A stretch of DNA of 64,000 nucleotides from Kutzneria buriramensis (GCF_003387475.1 NZ_QUNO01000016.1:1-64000); one strand, 5' to 3'. Positions 1-9,217 are shown, counted from the stretch's first letter. Program-made: numbers and translations. Notes: generated by a model from the letters alone, not told the origin.

Positions 1-869
1 AGCGCCCCGCGCGGCGAGCTGGACCTCGTGCCGGCCGCCGCGTAGGCGGTCCGGTCGGCCAGCCGCAGCACCGCCCCGTCCAGGTCGTAGTCGCGCTCGT
101 TGCGGCTCTCCTCGATCTCCGCGATCGCCGCCTGCGCCTGCTCGGCGTCCGCGCAGATCTGCATGTCGGCGGCCTCAAGGCCAAGCGCCCGCAGCGCCTG
201 ACCCAGGTCGGCGGCGGCCTCGGCCGAGGTGTCCAGGTCGAACCCGAAGAACTGCAACCGCCGCTCGGCCACCGCTGCCGAGTCCTTGGCCCGCAGCGTG
301 CCCGCCGCAGCATTGCGCGGGTTGATCAGGGGCTTGTCCGGGTGCGCGGTGTTGTAGGCGGCGAAGGTGGAGCGCAGCATCACCGCCTCGCCGCGCACCT
401 CGACCCGGCCCGGGGCGTCGACGCGCTCGGGCACGCCGTCGACCAGGGCCCGGACCAGTGGCGTGACGTCGTCGCCGGTCGTGCCGTCGCCGCGCGTCAC
501 CGCACGGACCAGCGTGCCCTCCTCGTAGACCACGGCCAGCGACAGCCCGTCCAGCTTCGGCATCACCGCCACCGGCTGGCCCGGGAACCGGCCGAAGAAC
601 GCCACCACCTGGTCGGGTTTGGTCGCCTTCTCCAGCGACAGCATCGGCCTGGAGTGCCGGACCGGCGCGTGCAGCACCGTCGGCGCCCCCACCTGCTCCA
701 GCGGGTTCGGGTCCGGCGCCAGCCCCGGATTCGCCTCGATCAGCGCCCGCAGCTCGTCCTCGATCGCGTCGTACTCGGCGTCGGCCACCAGCGGCGAGCC
801 CCGGTAGTAGGCGTCGCGCAGCGCCACGATCTGGTCGGCGAGTTCCTGAATACGTTCCCCGGCGTTCAC
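1..869 (-). CDS. ligA: NAD-dependent DNA ligase LigA, N-terminal part (cut by window edge)
   Basis: Seals nicks between adjacent DNA ends using NAD+; the enzyme is adenylated on a lysine. The frame reads leftwards from GTG at 869 and runs off the window, giving about 289 of the usual 670-720 residues. An N-terminal Ia-like region (residues about 1-70) is followed by the adenylation motif MPKLDGLSLAVVYEEG with the nucleophile lysine at residue 105, then EVRGEAVM and NPRNAAAGTLR, all typical of LigA. An in-frame TTG at 878 is an alternative start. Odd point: near the edge the normally conserved PRWA reads PRGA, so this could be a second, divergent ligase copy rather than the essential one. The zinc finger, HhH and BRCT domains lie outside the window. 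Confidence 0.9.
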   Translation of the reverse strand, partial: MNAGERIQELADQIVALRDAYYRGSPLVADAEYDAIEDELRALIEANPGLAPDPNPLEQVGAPTVLHAPVRHSRPMLSLEKATKPDQVVAFFGRFPGQPVAVMPKLDGLSLAVVYEEGTLVRAVTRGDGTTGDDVTPLVRALVDGVPERVDAPGRVEVRGEAVMLRSTFAAYNTAHPDKPLINPRNAAAGTLRAKDSAAVAERRLQFFGFDLDTSAEAAADLGQALRALGLEAADMQICADAEQAQAAIAEIEESRNERDYDLDGAVLRLADRTAYAAAGTRSSSPRGA

Positions 870-1011
870 GGTGGTCAAGCTACCGACACCCACCGACAAC
901 CTGGTGGAGCACGGCGCCGCCGGCGCGACGCTGGCCGACCTCGACCGGACGATTACGGTCGCCCGCCCGTCACCGACCTCGACATTCCGATCATCACGGA
1001 CTGAGATCAGG

Positions 1012-1395
1012 ATGACCCACGACGTTGGGCCGATCGCACTGGCCGATCCGGAACTACGCCGTCGCCGCCGAGCGCGAGCCGAAGACCGCATCCGGACCGC
1101 GAAGAGCACCGGCCTGACCAACCTGCCGCTGTACGGCTTCGCCCACAACGAGATCTGGGTCGCGATCGTCGCGGTGGCCGTCTAACTGACCGCCCGGACC
1201 CAGATGCTCGCCCTGATCTACCACCAAGCACGCAGGTGGGAGCCCAAACACCAGCAGCTAGGCCTGTTCTCCATCGCCGGACGCATCGCCCGCCACGCCC
1301 GGCAAGTCCACCTCCGGCTGGCCAGCCACGCACCACGGGCTGATCTGGTCCTGACCGCCCGCCAGCGCCTCCACGACCTACCACGACTGGCTTGA
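1012..1395 (+). pseudogene. IS1380-family transposase remnant (C-terminal part)
   Basis: The frame carries the characteristic C-terminal block of actinobacterial IS1380-type transposases: RAEDRIRTAKSTGLTNLPLY, FAHNEIWVAIV, then TQMLAL and ARRWEPK, then LFSIAGRIARHARQV and LRLASHAPRADLVL. An in-frame TAA at 1183-1185 interrupts it, where these proteins normally read through into LTAW-TQML. The N-terminal catalytic part is missing. A further IS-tail-like stretch (EPGNTRSAPG) continues in another frame to about 1570, suggesting a frameshift as well. The copy is dead. Family assignment is from remembered consensus, not a search. Confidence 0.75.
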
Positions 1396-1622
1396 CCAGC
1401 CAGAACCCCGTTCCCACGAGCAACCAGCGTCGCCACCGCGCAGTGGAACCCGGCAACACCCGGTCGGCACCCGGCCACTGCGACGACCCCCGAACACCGC
1501 AAGAAGAACGCGCTACATCCGCCGGTCGCGGTCTCAAGCCAGGCGGTCACCCACACGAAAGATCCGGGCTGGGAAGCCGATGGCGCCCATCTGCGGCGAT
1601 GGCATTCCGCTCCGTCCCTACG

Positions 1623-1657
1623 CCGGTGGTGCAGAGACGACGGCTCTGCACCACCGG
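1623..1657 (-). terminator. Strong hairpin after the small secreted protein gene
   Basis: Perfect 14-bp arms (CCGGTGGTGCAGAG at 1623-1636 and its complement at 1644-1657) around a 7-base loop, starting 8 bases past the stop codon of the minus-strand gene at 1666. No clear T-run follows, so it is either a high-GC terminator without U-tract or a relic of the IS end. Confidence 0.55.
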
Positions 1658-1665
1658 CAGGGGCG

Positions 1666-2043
1666 TCAGATGCTCACGACGGTGACCGGAGAGAAACCGA
1701 AATTCGTGACGTGCACCGGAATCCCGAATCCCCACCCGCTGACGCAGCTGCCGTTCACAGGAAAGAACTGGGGCCACCCAGCCAGCTGCCATTGGACCTC
1801 GACTTCTCCCGAACCGTAGAAGCACAGCTGCGTCGGCCCCCAAACCCAGGTCGGCATGTTCGCGCTCGACAGGAAGTGCGGGAGGTTAGCAAAGGTGGGA
1901 GCGTGCTGGGCGGTAGCCGCGGAGGTGGTCGGGTGGTGCTGCGCGGGCTGTCCGGTGCTGGCCTGGGCGGCGCCGGCGGCGCCGACGAGCACGCCCGCCG
2001 TCAGGACGGTCGCAGCAACTCGCCGGATCGATGCAGTGTTCAC
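1666..2043 (-). CDS. Small secreted protein of unknown function
   Basis: 125 residues. The N-terminus (MNTASIRRV, then a hydrophobic stretch ending AAGAAQAS) is a classical signal peptide with probable cleavage near residue 29. The mature part begins with a Gln/His/Thr-rich linker, then an aromatic region with two cysteines that could form a disulfide. The GTG start at 2043 has a strong GAGGAG ribosome site. It is divergent from the histidine kinase at 2263, so it may be a target of that system; this is inference from position only. I recognise no family. Confidence 0.7.
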   Translation of the reverse strand: MNTASIRRVAATVLTAGVLVGAAGAAQASTGQPAQHHPTTSAATAQHAPTFANLPHFLSSANMPTWVWGPTQLCFYGSGEVEVQWQLAGWPQFFPVNGSCVSGWGFGIPVHVTNFGFSPVTVVSI

Positions 2044-2262
2044 GTGATCTCCTCAAAGGGGGTTGGTGTCCCGCGCGATACCGGATCGGGCTCCGGTACG
2101 AGGACATGACTTAGTGTCATCGCCCGTCACTCTTCGAAACAGCAGGCCAGCGCGGGACTTCGAACGCTTATGGACGAGGCAGGCTCCTGCGGCAGCAGGG
2201 GGTAACTGCTGAATCTCGCCTAAGTGCTCGGCTTTCGCCGCACAGTGCGAGAAAGTCAGACC

Positions 2263-4059
2263 ATGGATCTGCGCGTGCTCGGGCGCTGGCAGACGATGGC
2301 CGCGGTCGCCACCGGTGCCGCGGGGGCGACGTTCGCGGCGTTCGCAATCACGCTGTCGGTCGGTGCCCAGGCGGTTCCGGGGTGGGCGCTAGTACCGGTC
2401 GAATCGGTCGGCGTGGTGTTCCTCGGCGTCGGGCTGTTCGCCTGGTTCCGGCGGCCGGAGTTCGTGGGCCTGGCCCGGCTCATGGTCGCGGTCGGTGTCA
2501 CGTGGTATGTGGGTGACCTGCAGTTCAGCTCGAACCCGGCGCTGAAGGTGTTTGGGTTCTGGCTGTTTCACCTCAACCTGGTGGTGCTGGCGCATCTGCT
2601 GCTGTCGTATCCCACGGGTAAGCTGCCTGCGCTGCCCGTCCACCGGCTCTTTCCCCGCCGACCGGGCAGCGGGGAGACCCACCACCGCAAAGTTCCGCTT
2701 GCGCGGTACACCATCGCCATGCTGTACGCGACCGTGGTGGTCACCCAGGGAATGCGCGCACTGGTCGAGAAGCCGCTGCCCCCGCAGGGGTGGGGCAGCC
2801 CGCAGGCGCACATCTCAGTGTGGGCGCCGATCGGCAGCATCGTCGGCGCGGTGTTCACGATCGTCACGCTGGTCCTGGTGGTCTTGCGGTGGCGGGACGA
2901 GCCGTCGCCGGTTCGCAAGGCACGCGGCCTGTACTGGCTGTCCGTCGATCTGATCGGCGTTCTGATCGTGGTCGGGCTCGTGGCTGGTCTCCTGCGACCT
3001 TCGGTGACGGTGGAAAGCGTGGTGCTGCTGCTGTACGCCGTGGCGCACCTGGTCCTCGGCGCGGCCGTGCTGACCAGCTTGCTGCACACCCGGCTGGCCA
3101 CTCAACAGCTGGTCACCGAACTGCTCGCCGCATTACACGGGCATCGGTCCAACAACAACGTCAGGCTGCGCGACGCTCTTGCGACGGCGCTGGAGGATCC
3201 GACTCTGACCGTTCACTACCGGCTGCCCGACTCGGACGACTACGTCGACGCCCACGGCAAGGCAGCGCCCGTGCCCGCCGGCACCGAAGACCGGGCGGTG
3301 ACCTTCGTCACCGGGCGTGGCGGGCAGGTGTTGGCGGCTCTCGTCCACGAACCCGTACTGGCGAGCCCGATTCTGCACCGTCGGCTGGAGGCGGTCGTCG
3401 CTGCGGCCGGTGTGGCGATCGAGAACGCGCAACTGCAGAAGGAGGCGGAGAACCGGGCGCACCTACGGGGTCTGGCGACGGCCGAGCAGGCGACCCGGAA
3501 AACCATCCGCAACACGCTGCACGACGGCCCTCAAACCCAATTGGCGGCGGCGCAGCTCCTTGTCGGTCGTGCGCGCGCTCTGGCGGGCACGGGAGACCTG
3601 CACCGCGAACTGGGGAAGATCTTCGATACGTTGCAGGAGGCGGTCACCGGCCTGCGCGAGGTGGTCGACGATCTCTACCCGTCCAACCTGGGCCGATCAG
3701 GCCTGCGCGAGGCCGTCAGCTCGCTGGCACGCCATTCACCGACCCCGCTCGTCATCGACATCCCGGCCGACCGCTGGGACCACGACACCGAGGAGGCCGC
3801 GTTCTTCATCATCAGCGAGGCGGTCTGCAACGCGCTCAAGCATGCCAACGCGACCCGGATCACGGTCCGCGTACAGCACCTCACGAACCGGCTCCACATC
3901 GAGGTCAGCGACAACGGTACCGGCGCGGCGAACGACAGCGCGACCGGTTCCGGCCTGCACGGGATGCGCAACCGGGCCACCGCCCGCAACGGTACCTGGA
4001 CCATCGAACACCCCGACGGCGGCGGAACGACTATCAGGACGGTGCTGCCATGCGTGTGA
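2263..4059 (+). CDS. Membrane sensor histidine kinase, NarL/HisKA_3 type
   Basis: About 598 residues. The N-terminal half holds several transmembrane helices (roughly residues 10-265), followed by a GAF-like linker, a HisKA_3 dimerisation box with the phospho-acceptor in TLHDGPQTQL (His about 420) and an HATPase_c domain (EAVCNALKHAN, VSDNGTGA, GSGLHGMRNRA). It autophosphorylates on His and passes phosphate to the regulator that follows. ATG at 2263 is preferred over an in-frame GTG at 2224 because GAGAAAG lies just before it and the membrane region follows directly. It overlaps the response regulator by 10 bases, so they are translationally coupled. The signal is unknown. Confidence 0.9.
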   Translation: MDLRVLGRWQTMAAVATGAAGATFAAFAITLSVGAQAVPGWALVPVESVGVVFLGVGLFAWFRRPEFVGLARLMVAVGVTWYVGDLQFSSNPALKVFGFWLFHLNLVVLAHLLLSYPTGKLPALPVHRLFPRRPGSGETHHRKVPLARYTIAMLYATVVVTQGMRALVEKPLPPQGWGSPQAHISVWAPIGSIVGAVFTIVTLVLVVLRWRDEPSPVRKARGLYWLSVDLIGVLIVVGLVAGLLRPSVTVESVVLLLYAVAHLVLGAAVLTSLLHTRLATQQLVTELLAALHGHRSNNNVRLRDALATALEDPTLTVHYRLPDSDDYVDAHGKAAPVPAGTEDRAVTFVTGRGGQVLAALVHEPVLASPILHRRLEAVVAAAGVAIENAQLQKEAENRAHLRGLATAEQATRKTIRNTLHDGPQTQLAAAQLLVGRARALAGTGDLHRELGKIFDTLQEAVTGLREVVDDLYPSNLGRSGLREAVSSLARHSPTPLVIDIPADRWDHDTEEAAFFIISEAVCNALKHANATRITVRVQHLTNRLHIEVSDNGTGAANDSATGSGLHGMRNRATARNGTWTIEHPDGGGTTIRTVLPCV

Positions 4060-4766
4060 TCGTTGCCGAAGACGGCGTAATGCGCGGGCTGCTCGTCGAA
4101 TACCTGCTTGGGCACGGCATCGAGGTGATCGGGCAAGCCGCGACCACACAGGAACTGCTCGGCCTGGTCGACGCCGATCCGCCGCAGCTGGTGACGGTCG
4201 ACTTCGGGATGCCCCGGCGCCTGGGGACCATCCCTGAGTACGGCGCCGGCCTAGACGCCGCGAAGGAGATCCGCCGACGCCACCCGCACGTCGCCATCCT
4301 GGCACTGTCGCAGTACACCGAGCTCTCCTGGGCACAGGAGATCCTCAGCCTCGGGACAGCGGTGGGATACCAGCTCAAAGACCGAGTCGGTACCCCCGAC
4401 CAGCTCCTCGTGACAATGCGGGAAGTCGCCGAGGGCGCCGTACGCATCGACGGGAAACTGACAGGCCCGCTGCTGCGCCCCGCGCACAAGGACGATCCGC
4501 TCCGAAACCTCAGTAAGCGGCAGCGGGAAATCCTCGAGCTCATAGCCCAGGGCTGGTCAAACCACAGCATCGGGAAGCAGCTGTGCCTGACCGAAAGCAC
4601 CGTTGAGGGGCACGTGACGTTGATCCTCCGCTCCCTCGGCATCGTGGTGCGCCCACCAGATGGAGGGGAGCCGGAAATCAACGGACGGGTCATGGCAGTA
4701 CTTGAGTTCCTCAAGCCGGGCCTGTCGCCCTCCCCTGGGAGGCAAGTCGGTATCCGGGACGCATGA
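4050..4766 (+). CDS. LuxR/NarL-family response regulator
   Basis: 238 residues. Receiver domain residues 1-125 with the acidic pair in VIVAEDG and phospho-acceptor Asp51 in VTVDFGMP; the conserved Lys is in YQLKDR. A LuxR-type HTH follows (LSKRQREILELIAQGWS, STVEGHV). It begins inside the last codons of the kinase gene, so the two form a cognate pair. The C-terminal 40 residues after the HTH are Pro/Gly-rich and slightly longer than usual. Targets are unknown; the divergent secreted-protein gene is the nearest candidate. Confidence 0.92.
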   Translation: MRVIVAEDGVMRGLLVEYLLGHGIEVIGQAATTQELLGLVDADPPQLVTVDFGMPRRLGTIPEYGAGLDAAKEIRRRHPHVAILALSQYTELSWAQEILSLGTAVGYQLKDRVGTPDQLLVTMREVAEGAVRIDGKLTGPLLRPAHKDDPLRNLSKRQREILELIAQGWSNHSIGKQLCLTESTVEGHVTLILRSLGIVVRPPDGGEPEINGRVMAVLEFLKPGLSPSPGRQVGIRDA

Positions 4767-5338
4767 GGCTGGCCACGCTCCAGCTGCGCCGGATTATGCG
4801 GGTAACGCTGGTGCACGTCGGTGCCCTGGATGCAGTCGGTCCAGTCGCGGACCTTCCTGTCATTGCGCAGTCGGCGTCCCCAGCCGGCCTCGGCGCGGCA
4901 GATCCGCTCAGCGCGGGCCCGCGCTCTCCGGCGATGACGGACGTCATCTTTGGCATCGGGTGCGCGGGCGGCTGCGGCCGGCGCTTCCCACCCGGGCACG
5001 GACAAGCTCGTGATCGCCCGTACTGAGAACTGCGACCAGCCCGTGGAGCTGCTCGCGCTGCTCGCTGGGACGCGGCCGACGGCGTATCGACCGCGGGCAA
5101 CACGGGGCAAGCGAAGCCCACGCTTTGCCATGTCGAGACGACCCAGCGCCAGATGCGCACGATCGAGCTGTTCTCGGCCTCTTCCGGAACGCCGGCTCCG
5201 CCTCGGTCTGGCGGCTGGCGCACCGGAGAACACCACCCTCGCAGACATCCTCAACGGAGGTGGGGTCACGCTACGTTGAACACGCGTCAGCCGTCTCGCT
5301 ACCCTGAGTCGCAGTCGCGTCACGCGGGAGGCAGATGC
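4767..5338. other. Intergenic region, no gene recognised
   Basis: 572 bases between the response regulator and the toxin gene. Frames are open on both strands because of high GC, but none shows a recognisable motif or convincing start with ribosome site. It may hold the toxin promoter or decayed coding DNA; I see no repeat or hairpin worth naming. Confidence 0.5.
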
Positions 5339-6898
5339 ATGGGGAGCGCTGGGGGCTTCCAAGTCGACACCGACACTGTTTTTCGGGCTTCCGTCCAGTT
5401 TCTGGACACCAAGGAGTTCGTCTACGACATCGCGGCGGGCGTGGCCGGTGACCTCGCCAGCACCTCCGGCATGGCCGGTGACGACAGCACCGCGCACTTG
5501 TTCGCGGCGAAGTACGAGCCCGCGGCTACGACGATCGTGCAGGCGATCGGCAAGGCGGGTCAGGGCATGGCGACGATCTCCAGCCGATTGTTGACGATGG
5601 CGGTGGGCTACCTCAATGCCGACGACGCGGCGGCCCGCAGCTTCACCGGGAACATCAACACGTCCTCGGCATTGCAGCCGGGGCCGCAGGGCTGCGATCC
5701 CAGTCAGGCGCATCAGGCGCTGCCGATGGTCACCGGGTCGAAGCAGGTGCACGAGATCCCGGTCATCGGCAAGTTTTGGCCCCAGGGCGACCCGGACAAG
5801 CTTCGACACGCCGCGCAGGTATGGGACCGCTGCGCGGGGCTGGTCGACACCGCGCAGGGCAACGGCGCTCAGCACGCGGCGCCGGTGATGGAGCACTGCA
5901 CGGGCGAGGCGTTCGACGCCTTCGCCCAATACGCCGGCACCGTCTACACCGGCAAGCCCGACGGCGGCACCGCCGTGTCCGCCTCGGCGCCGCTGATGGA
6001 GAACATCTCCGCCGCGTGTCGGGTGATGCGCAATGCCTGCAACGAGTACGCCGATGCGATCGACACCTGCCGCGACACGCTGATCGCCATCGGCGTGGGC
6101 GCTGGGCTGATCACTACCGCCGGTGTGCTGCTGTCGATCTTCACGTTGGGTGGGTCTGACGCCGCGGCGGCTGCGGGCGACGCCGCGCTGGCTGGTGAAG
6201 CCGCAGCCGCCGCGGAGACCCTGGCCACCGTCGAGGCCGGCTCGGCGGCAGCGGCGGCGGTCGCCGAGGCTGAGGCGATCGTGTCCACCCTGGCCGCTCG
6301 TCTGGTCGTCACCACGGTCGTCGCCGGTGCCGGAGTGGCTGCCTCGACGGTGCCGGCCGATGCCGCGCCGACCACTGGTGTCCCGCCGGGTGGCGGGTTG
6401 CCGGCCGGGGGCGTTGGGCCGGTGCCCCCGCCGATCCCGCCGCCGTTCCCGCTGTATGGCCCGGCCCAGCAGGCGGCCGCCTCGACCTGGGTACAGGGTC
6501 TGCCGGCGCGGCCGCCGAACTACGGCACCCCCGACGATCGCGCGTATCAGGTCCGCGTCGCTGGACAACCGGAGCGGCAGATGTCCGGTGCGAACGGTGA
6601 AGCGGTGTGGGCCGACGGGTTCCGGCCAGCAGACGGGGCGATCATCGACGCGAAGAACGTGCGCAAGCAAGGGTGCAGCCCGCGGTCGCTGGACGGTCTG
6701 CAGGAAGGCGCGTTCAACACGACCATGATGCTGGGCAAGGACGAGTCCGAGCTCGGCCGCTACCAGGCTGCGATCACCAACCCGGCCAACCACGCCCAGT
6801 ACCTGGAGATCGACACCCCGGATCCCAGCACCGTCGGCTACTGGCAGTACCTTGCCGCTGCCAACCACGTGAAGAACAACGTGCGGGTCGTGCCCTAG
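5339..6898 (+). CDS. Polymorphic toxin with C-terminal restriction-endonuclease-fold domain
   Basis: 519 residues; ATG at 5339 with GGGAGG seven bases upstream. The N-terminal part (residues 1-245) is an Ala/Gly-rich helical region resembling WXG/ESX-type delivery domains. A hydrophobic stretch (about 249-275) and an Ala-rich segment follow, then a Pro/Gly hinge (about 340-370). The C-terminal 130 residues carry YQVRVAGQPE, a GEAVWADG turn and GAIIDAKNV with Asp437-x-Lys439, the pattern of the Tox-REase families seen in Streptomyces (PD-(D/E)xK nuclease fold). It is probably exported to cut nucleic acid in rivals. A putative immunity gene follows 23 bases later. The exact Tox-REase subfamily is not certain. 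Confidence 0.75.
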   Translation: MGSAGGFQVDTDTVFRASVQFLDTKEFVYDIAAGVAGDLASTSGMAGDDSTAHLFAAKYEPAATTIVQAIGKAGQGMATISSRLLTMAVGYLNADDAAARSFTGNINTSSALQPGPQGCDPSQAHQALPMVTGSKQVHEIPVIGKFWPQGDPDKLRHAAQVWDRCAGLVDTAQGNGAQHAAPVMEHCTGEAFDAFAQYAGTVYTGKPDGGTAVSASAPLMENISAACRVMRNACNEYADAIDTCRDTLIAIGVGAGLITTAGVLLSIFTLGGSDAAAAAGDAALAGEAAAAAETLATVEAGSAAAAAVAEAEAIVSTLAARLVVTTVVAGAGVAASTVPADAAPTTGVPPGGGLPAGGVGPVPPPIPPPFPLYGPAQQAAASTWVQGLPARPPNYGTPDDRAYQVRVAGQPERQMSGANGEAVWADGFRPADGAIIDAKNVRKQGCSPRSLDGLQEGAFNTTMMLGKDESELGRYQAAITNPANHAQYLEIDTPDPSTVGYWQYLAAANHVKNNVRVVP

Positions 6899-6921
6899 CC
6901 GGCCCCTGGAAGGGAGTCATC

Positions 6922-7311
6922 GTGCAGGGCACGATCTTCGTCGCCGCCCCGCCCGGCACCACCTGGCCGCTGACCCTGGATGGCGTTGAACGCCAGTTGC
7001 GGCAACAGTTTCCGGACGTCATGATCTTCCGTCGTCACGCTGCGGTGTCGGACACCGACTACCTCGACTTCCAGGTGACGGTGGACGGGCTGGCCCGGGT
7101 CAGCAGCTACTTCGACGACGGCAAGTTGATCCTCAACGACGGCTCGTCCGCGGACTGGGCGGACACGATCGTGTGGTTCCTCGGCCTGCTCCCGGCTGGC
7201 ACTCCTGCGGTTGCGATGATCGAGGACAACCCAGACGAGATCGTTCCCATCCCAGCCGGCGCGACAGGCCACGTCGTCGAAGCGCTGCTAGACGGTCTGG
7301 CAGGCGAGTAG
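6922..7311 (+). CDS. Putative cognate immunity protein
   Basis: 129 residues, mildly acidic, no signal peptide or membrane segment, so cytoplasmic. GTG at 6922 has an excellent GGAAGGGAG site. Its position 23 bases after the nuclease-toxin gene in the same direction is the standard layout for immunity genes, and this is the main evidence. I recognise no named immunity family (not an obvious SUKH or Imm motif). Confidence 0.6.
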   Translation: MQGTIFVAAPPGTTWPLTLDGVERQLRQQFPDVMIFRRHAAVSDTDYLDFQVTVDGLARVSSYFDDGKLILNDGSSADWADTIVWFLGLLPAGTPAVAMIEDNPDEIVPIPAGATGHVVEALLDGLAGE

Positions 7312-7641
7312 CGCGGTGACCGCATTCAGGTTCTCGGCAGCGGTCGTGCTGGCCAACCGCTGCGCCGAGGTAGGCCATAGGTCTGATCCTGACCACTGGA
7401 ATGCCGGGCCGCTGATCGATCGGGTCTGGGATCGATCGGGTCTGGGAACGCCTAGCGGACTGAGGTCTTCCGGGACGCCCCGCACGAGCCGGAGTTCGCC
7501 GGCCACGCCCGCGTCGTGCTCCTACGTCAGCCCGTACCTGCGCACCCGACAGGCCCTGGAGCCCGGCCCGATCTCCCGTAGCTGAAGGGCCCGAGCGGCT
7601 GGACTCGAGTCCGCGCCGTACCGGCCATCCTCAGTAGTCGG
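7312..7641. other. Intergenic region with a short tandem repeat
   Basis: No convincing gene. The only structure seen is a perfect two-copy tandem repeat of ATCGATCGGGTCTGGG at 7415-7430 and 7431-7446. Confidence 0.5.
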
Positions 7642-7818
7642 TCAGCGCCGCGACGACGCCCGACCGGTGAGGTATCCGATGATTCCGCCAACTACGGCGC
7701 CGATCAGGAAGACGATCAGTAGGAAGATCAGCACGGCGTTGCGGATGACCTGGAGGAAGCTGGCGGCCTCGACGTGCTGGACGGACGCGGCGAACTGGAC
7801 GACGGAATGAACGATCAT
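7642..7818 (-). CDS. Small single-pass membrane protein
   Basis: 58 residues from ATG at 7818, preceded by AGGA at good spacing. An upstream in-frame ATG at 7839 lacks a site. The centre (NAVLIFLLIVFLIGAVVGG) is one strong transmembrane helix, followed by a short basic tail ending RASSRR, which predicts the C-terminus inside. Function unknown; it resembles the many small uncharacterised actinobacterial membrane proteins. Confidence 0.55.
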   Translation of the reverse strand: MIVHSVVQFAASVQHVEAASFLQVIRNAVLIFLLIVFLIGAVVGGIIGYLTGRASSRR

Positions 7819-7990
7819 GACACCATCCTGACACGGCATGCCGTGCTCGAACTCGGCCGGTAGCGGACGTCCACTGCACGAACTGCGGCACGAGCGGATG
7901 TTCCGCTGCGATCTCGGGACGGCCGCGGGTGGGGGGTGCTTTGTGGTGTAGTCCGCGCTGCGACTTCAGGGTGCTGAAGCCGGCGGCGGT

Positions 7991-8461
7991 TCACTGCGTG
8001 GGACGCTGCTTGACTCCGGCCTCCAAGAGCTCGATTACCTCGGCGATCCGCGCCGCGCGCAGTTCCGGCCGGTGTTTGGTGCCGTCGATCCAGCGCAGGT
8101 AGGCGCGACGGTAGAACTGGGCGAGGGAGTCGAAGAAGGCACCGGCCGTCGGGTTGGCTTCGAGCGCGACGGCGATGTCCTCGGCGAGGTCGTCGCGTTG
8201 CGGGCCTTCTGGGGCCAGCACGACCTCAACGCGGACGCCGGGTGCCAGGCCGTTGTCGCGGCGCCAGGCGGGGGTGAGGGCGATGCCGCGGTCGGTGCCG
8301 AAGGCCTCGATGACGCCGCGTAGGCGTATGTCGTTGACCGTGCCCGTGACGTGATGTCGGACCTTGACACCCCAGGTCTGGTCGGGGTCGAACGGAACGG
8401 GCAGGAACACCCGGCCGCGCTCGCCCGCGCGGACCGTGGTGACGAAACGCCGCACCGTCAT
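7991..8461 (-). CDS. YdeI/OmpD-associated family protein with DUF1905-like domain
   Basis: 156 residues. The first 95 form a DUF1905-like beta-barrel (TTVRAGERGRVFLPVP, RLRGVIEAFG, LAPGVRVEVVLAPEG). The tail (GAFFDSLAQFYRRAYLRWID, ARIAEVIELL) is the helical YdeI C-terminal signature. Biochemical function is unknown; members are small cytoplasmic proteins sometimes linked to stress. The start overlaps the preceding small gene's stop as ATGA, so the two are coupled. Confidence 0.75.
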   Translation of the reverse strand: MTVRRFVTTVRAGERGRVFLPVPFDPDQTWGVKVRHHVTGTVNDIRLRGVIEAFGTDRGIALTPAWRRDNGLAPGVRVEVVLAPEGPQRDDLAEDIAVALEANPTAGAFFDSLAQFYRRAYLRWIDGTKHRPELRAARIAEVIELLEAGVKQRPTQ

Positions 8462-8622
8462 GGGCGGCGATCGTAGTCGGCGAAGGTATCCGCTGGGGGC
8501 TGGCCGGCGACCATGCGAGTCCCGGTGCCGCCGATTCTCTCCGTGGTCATCGCCGGGCAGATCAAAACGATCAGCGACCCCACGCCGTCCGGTATTCGGC
8601 TGTAGCGGACGACCAGCGGCAT
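8458..8622 (-). CDS. Small orphan protein, coupled to the YdeI-like gene
   Basis: 54 residues starting MPLVVRYSRIPDGVG at 8622 with GGGAGG nine bases upstream. It ends in a 4-base ATGA overlap with the YdeI-family gene, which supports real translation. No domain recognised. Confidence 0.5.
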   Translation of the reverse strand: MPLVVRYSRIPDGVGSLIVLICPAMTTERIGGTGTRMVAGQPPADTFADYDRRP

Positions 8623-8731
8623 GTGCGGACACCTCCCGGTGTCCTCCTCGGCCTCCGACTGTTCCGGCAACGGCACGTGGTGGTCACCGGCTGAGGTCCG
8701 GTGCGGAGGTGTCATCGACGCTCGGTGCACG

Positions 8732-9217
8732 ATGGCCGGCGTGCAGGACATGGGCGAGAAGATCAAGATCTGGTTTCGGTTCGTCCCTCGCGAAGGGTGG
8801 TTCCCGCAAGACACTGAAGGGCTGTGGGCGACGAAGCTGAGTGAGGACACCGCCCGTGTCGAGAACATCCCTTTCCTGCAGGACGGGGTCGCTGAGGGCG
8901 ACGTCGTGAGGTACCAGACCGACTCCGACGGCCTGCACTGGGCTGCCGGGCAGGTCGGCTCCGCCGGCAACTGCACGATCCGCGTCGTACCCGTACCCAC
9001 CGGCCCCCTCGGCGGCAGCCCACAGGCAGTCCACGAGCGGCTCTCGCCGTTCGGGCTGGGCGGCGAAGTCTTCAGCTCCGACTTCCCCATGGTGGCGTTC
9101 ACCGTGCCGGCAGGCACGGACTTCGCCGGTGTCAAAGCTCTACTCGCACAGGGGCAGACGCAGGGATGGTGGCACTACGAGGTCGGCTGCGGCACTCGCG
9201 AGTTGTGGGACGCCTGA
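8732..9217 (+). CDS. DUF4265 domain protein
   Basis: 161 residues from ATG at 8732 (GTG 8741 or ATG 8750 are possible alternatives; the ribosome site is weak). The core EGLWATKL, ARVENIPFLQDGVAEGDVV and VAFTVPAGTDFAGVKALL matches DUF4265, a cytoplasmic family of unknown role often found as a lone gene. It is divergent from the 8458-8622 gene, with about 110 bases between them. Confidence 0.75.
   Translation: MAGVQDMGEKIKIWFRFVPREGWFPQDTEGLWATKLSEDTARVENIPFLQDGVAEGDVVRYQTDSDGLHWAAGQVGSAGNCTIRVVPVPTGPLGGSPQAVHERLSPFGLGGEVFSSDFPMVAFTVPAGTDFAGVKALLAQGQTQGWWHYEVGCGTRELWDA

Noticed and set aside
4729-4742. CCTCCC/GGGAGG hairpin near the end of the response regulator
   Set aside because: Short, inside coding sequence and without T-run; not called as a terminator.
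4034-6868. Very long minus-strand open frame (944 codons)
   Set aside because: It is antisense to the response regulator and the toxin gene, has no recognisable motif and is Arg/Gly-rich, as expected of a GC-rich shadow frame.
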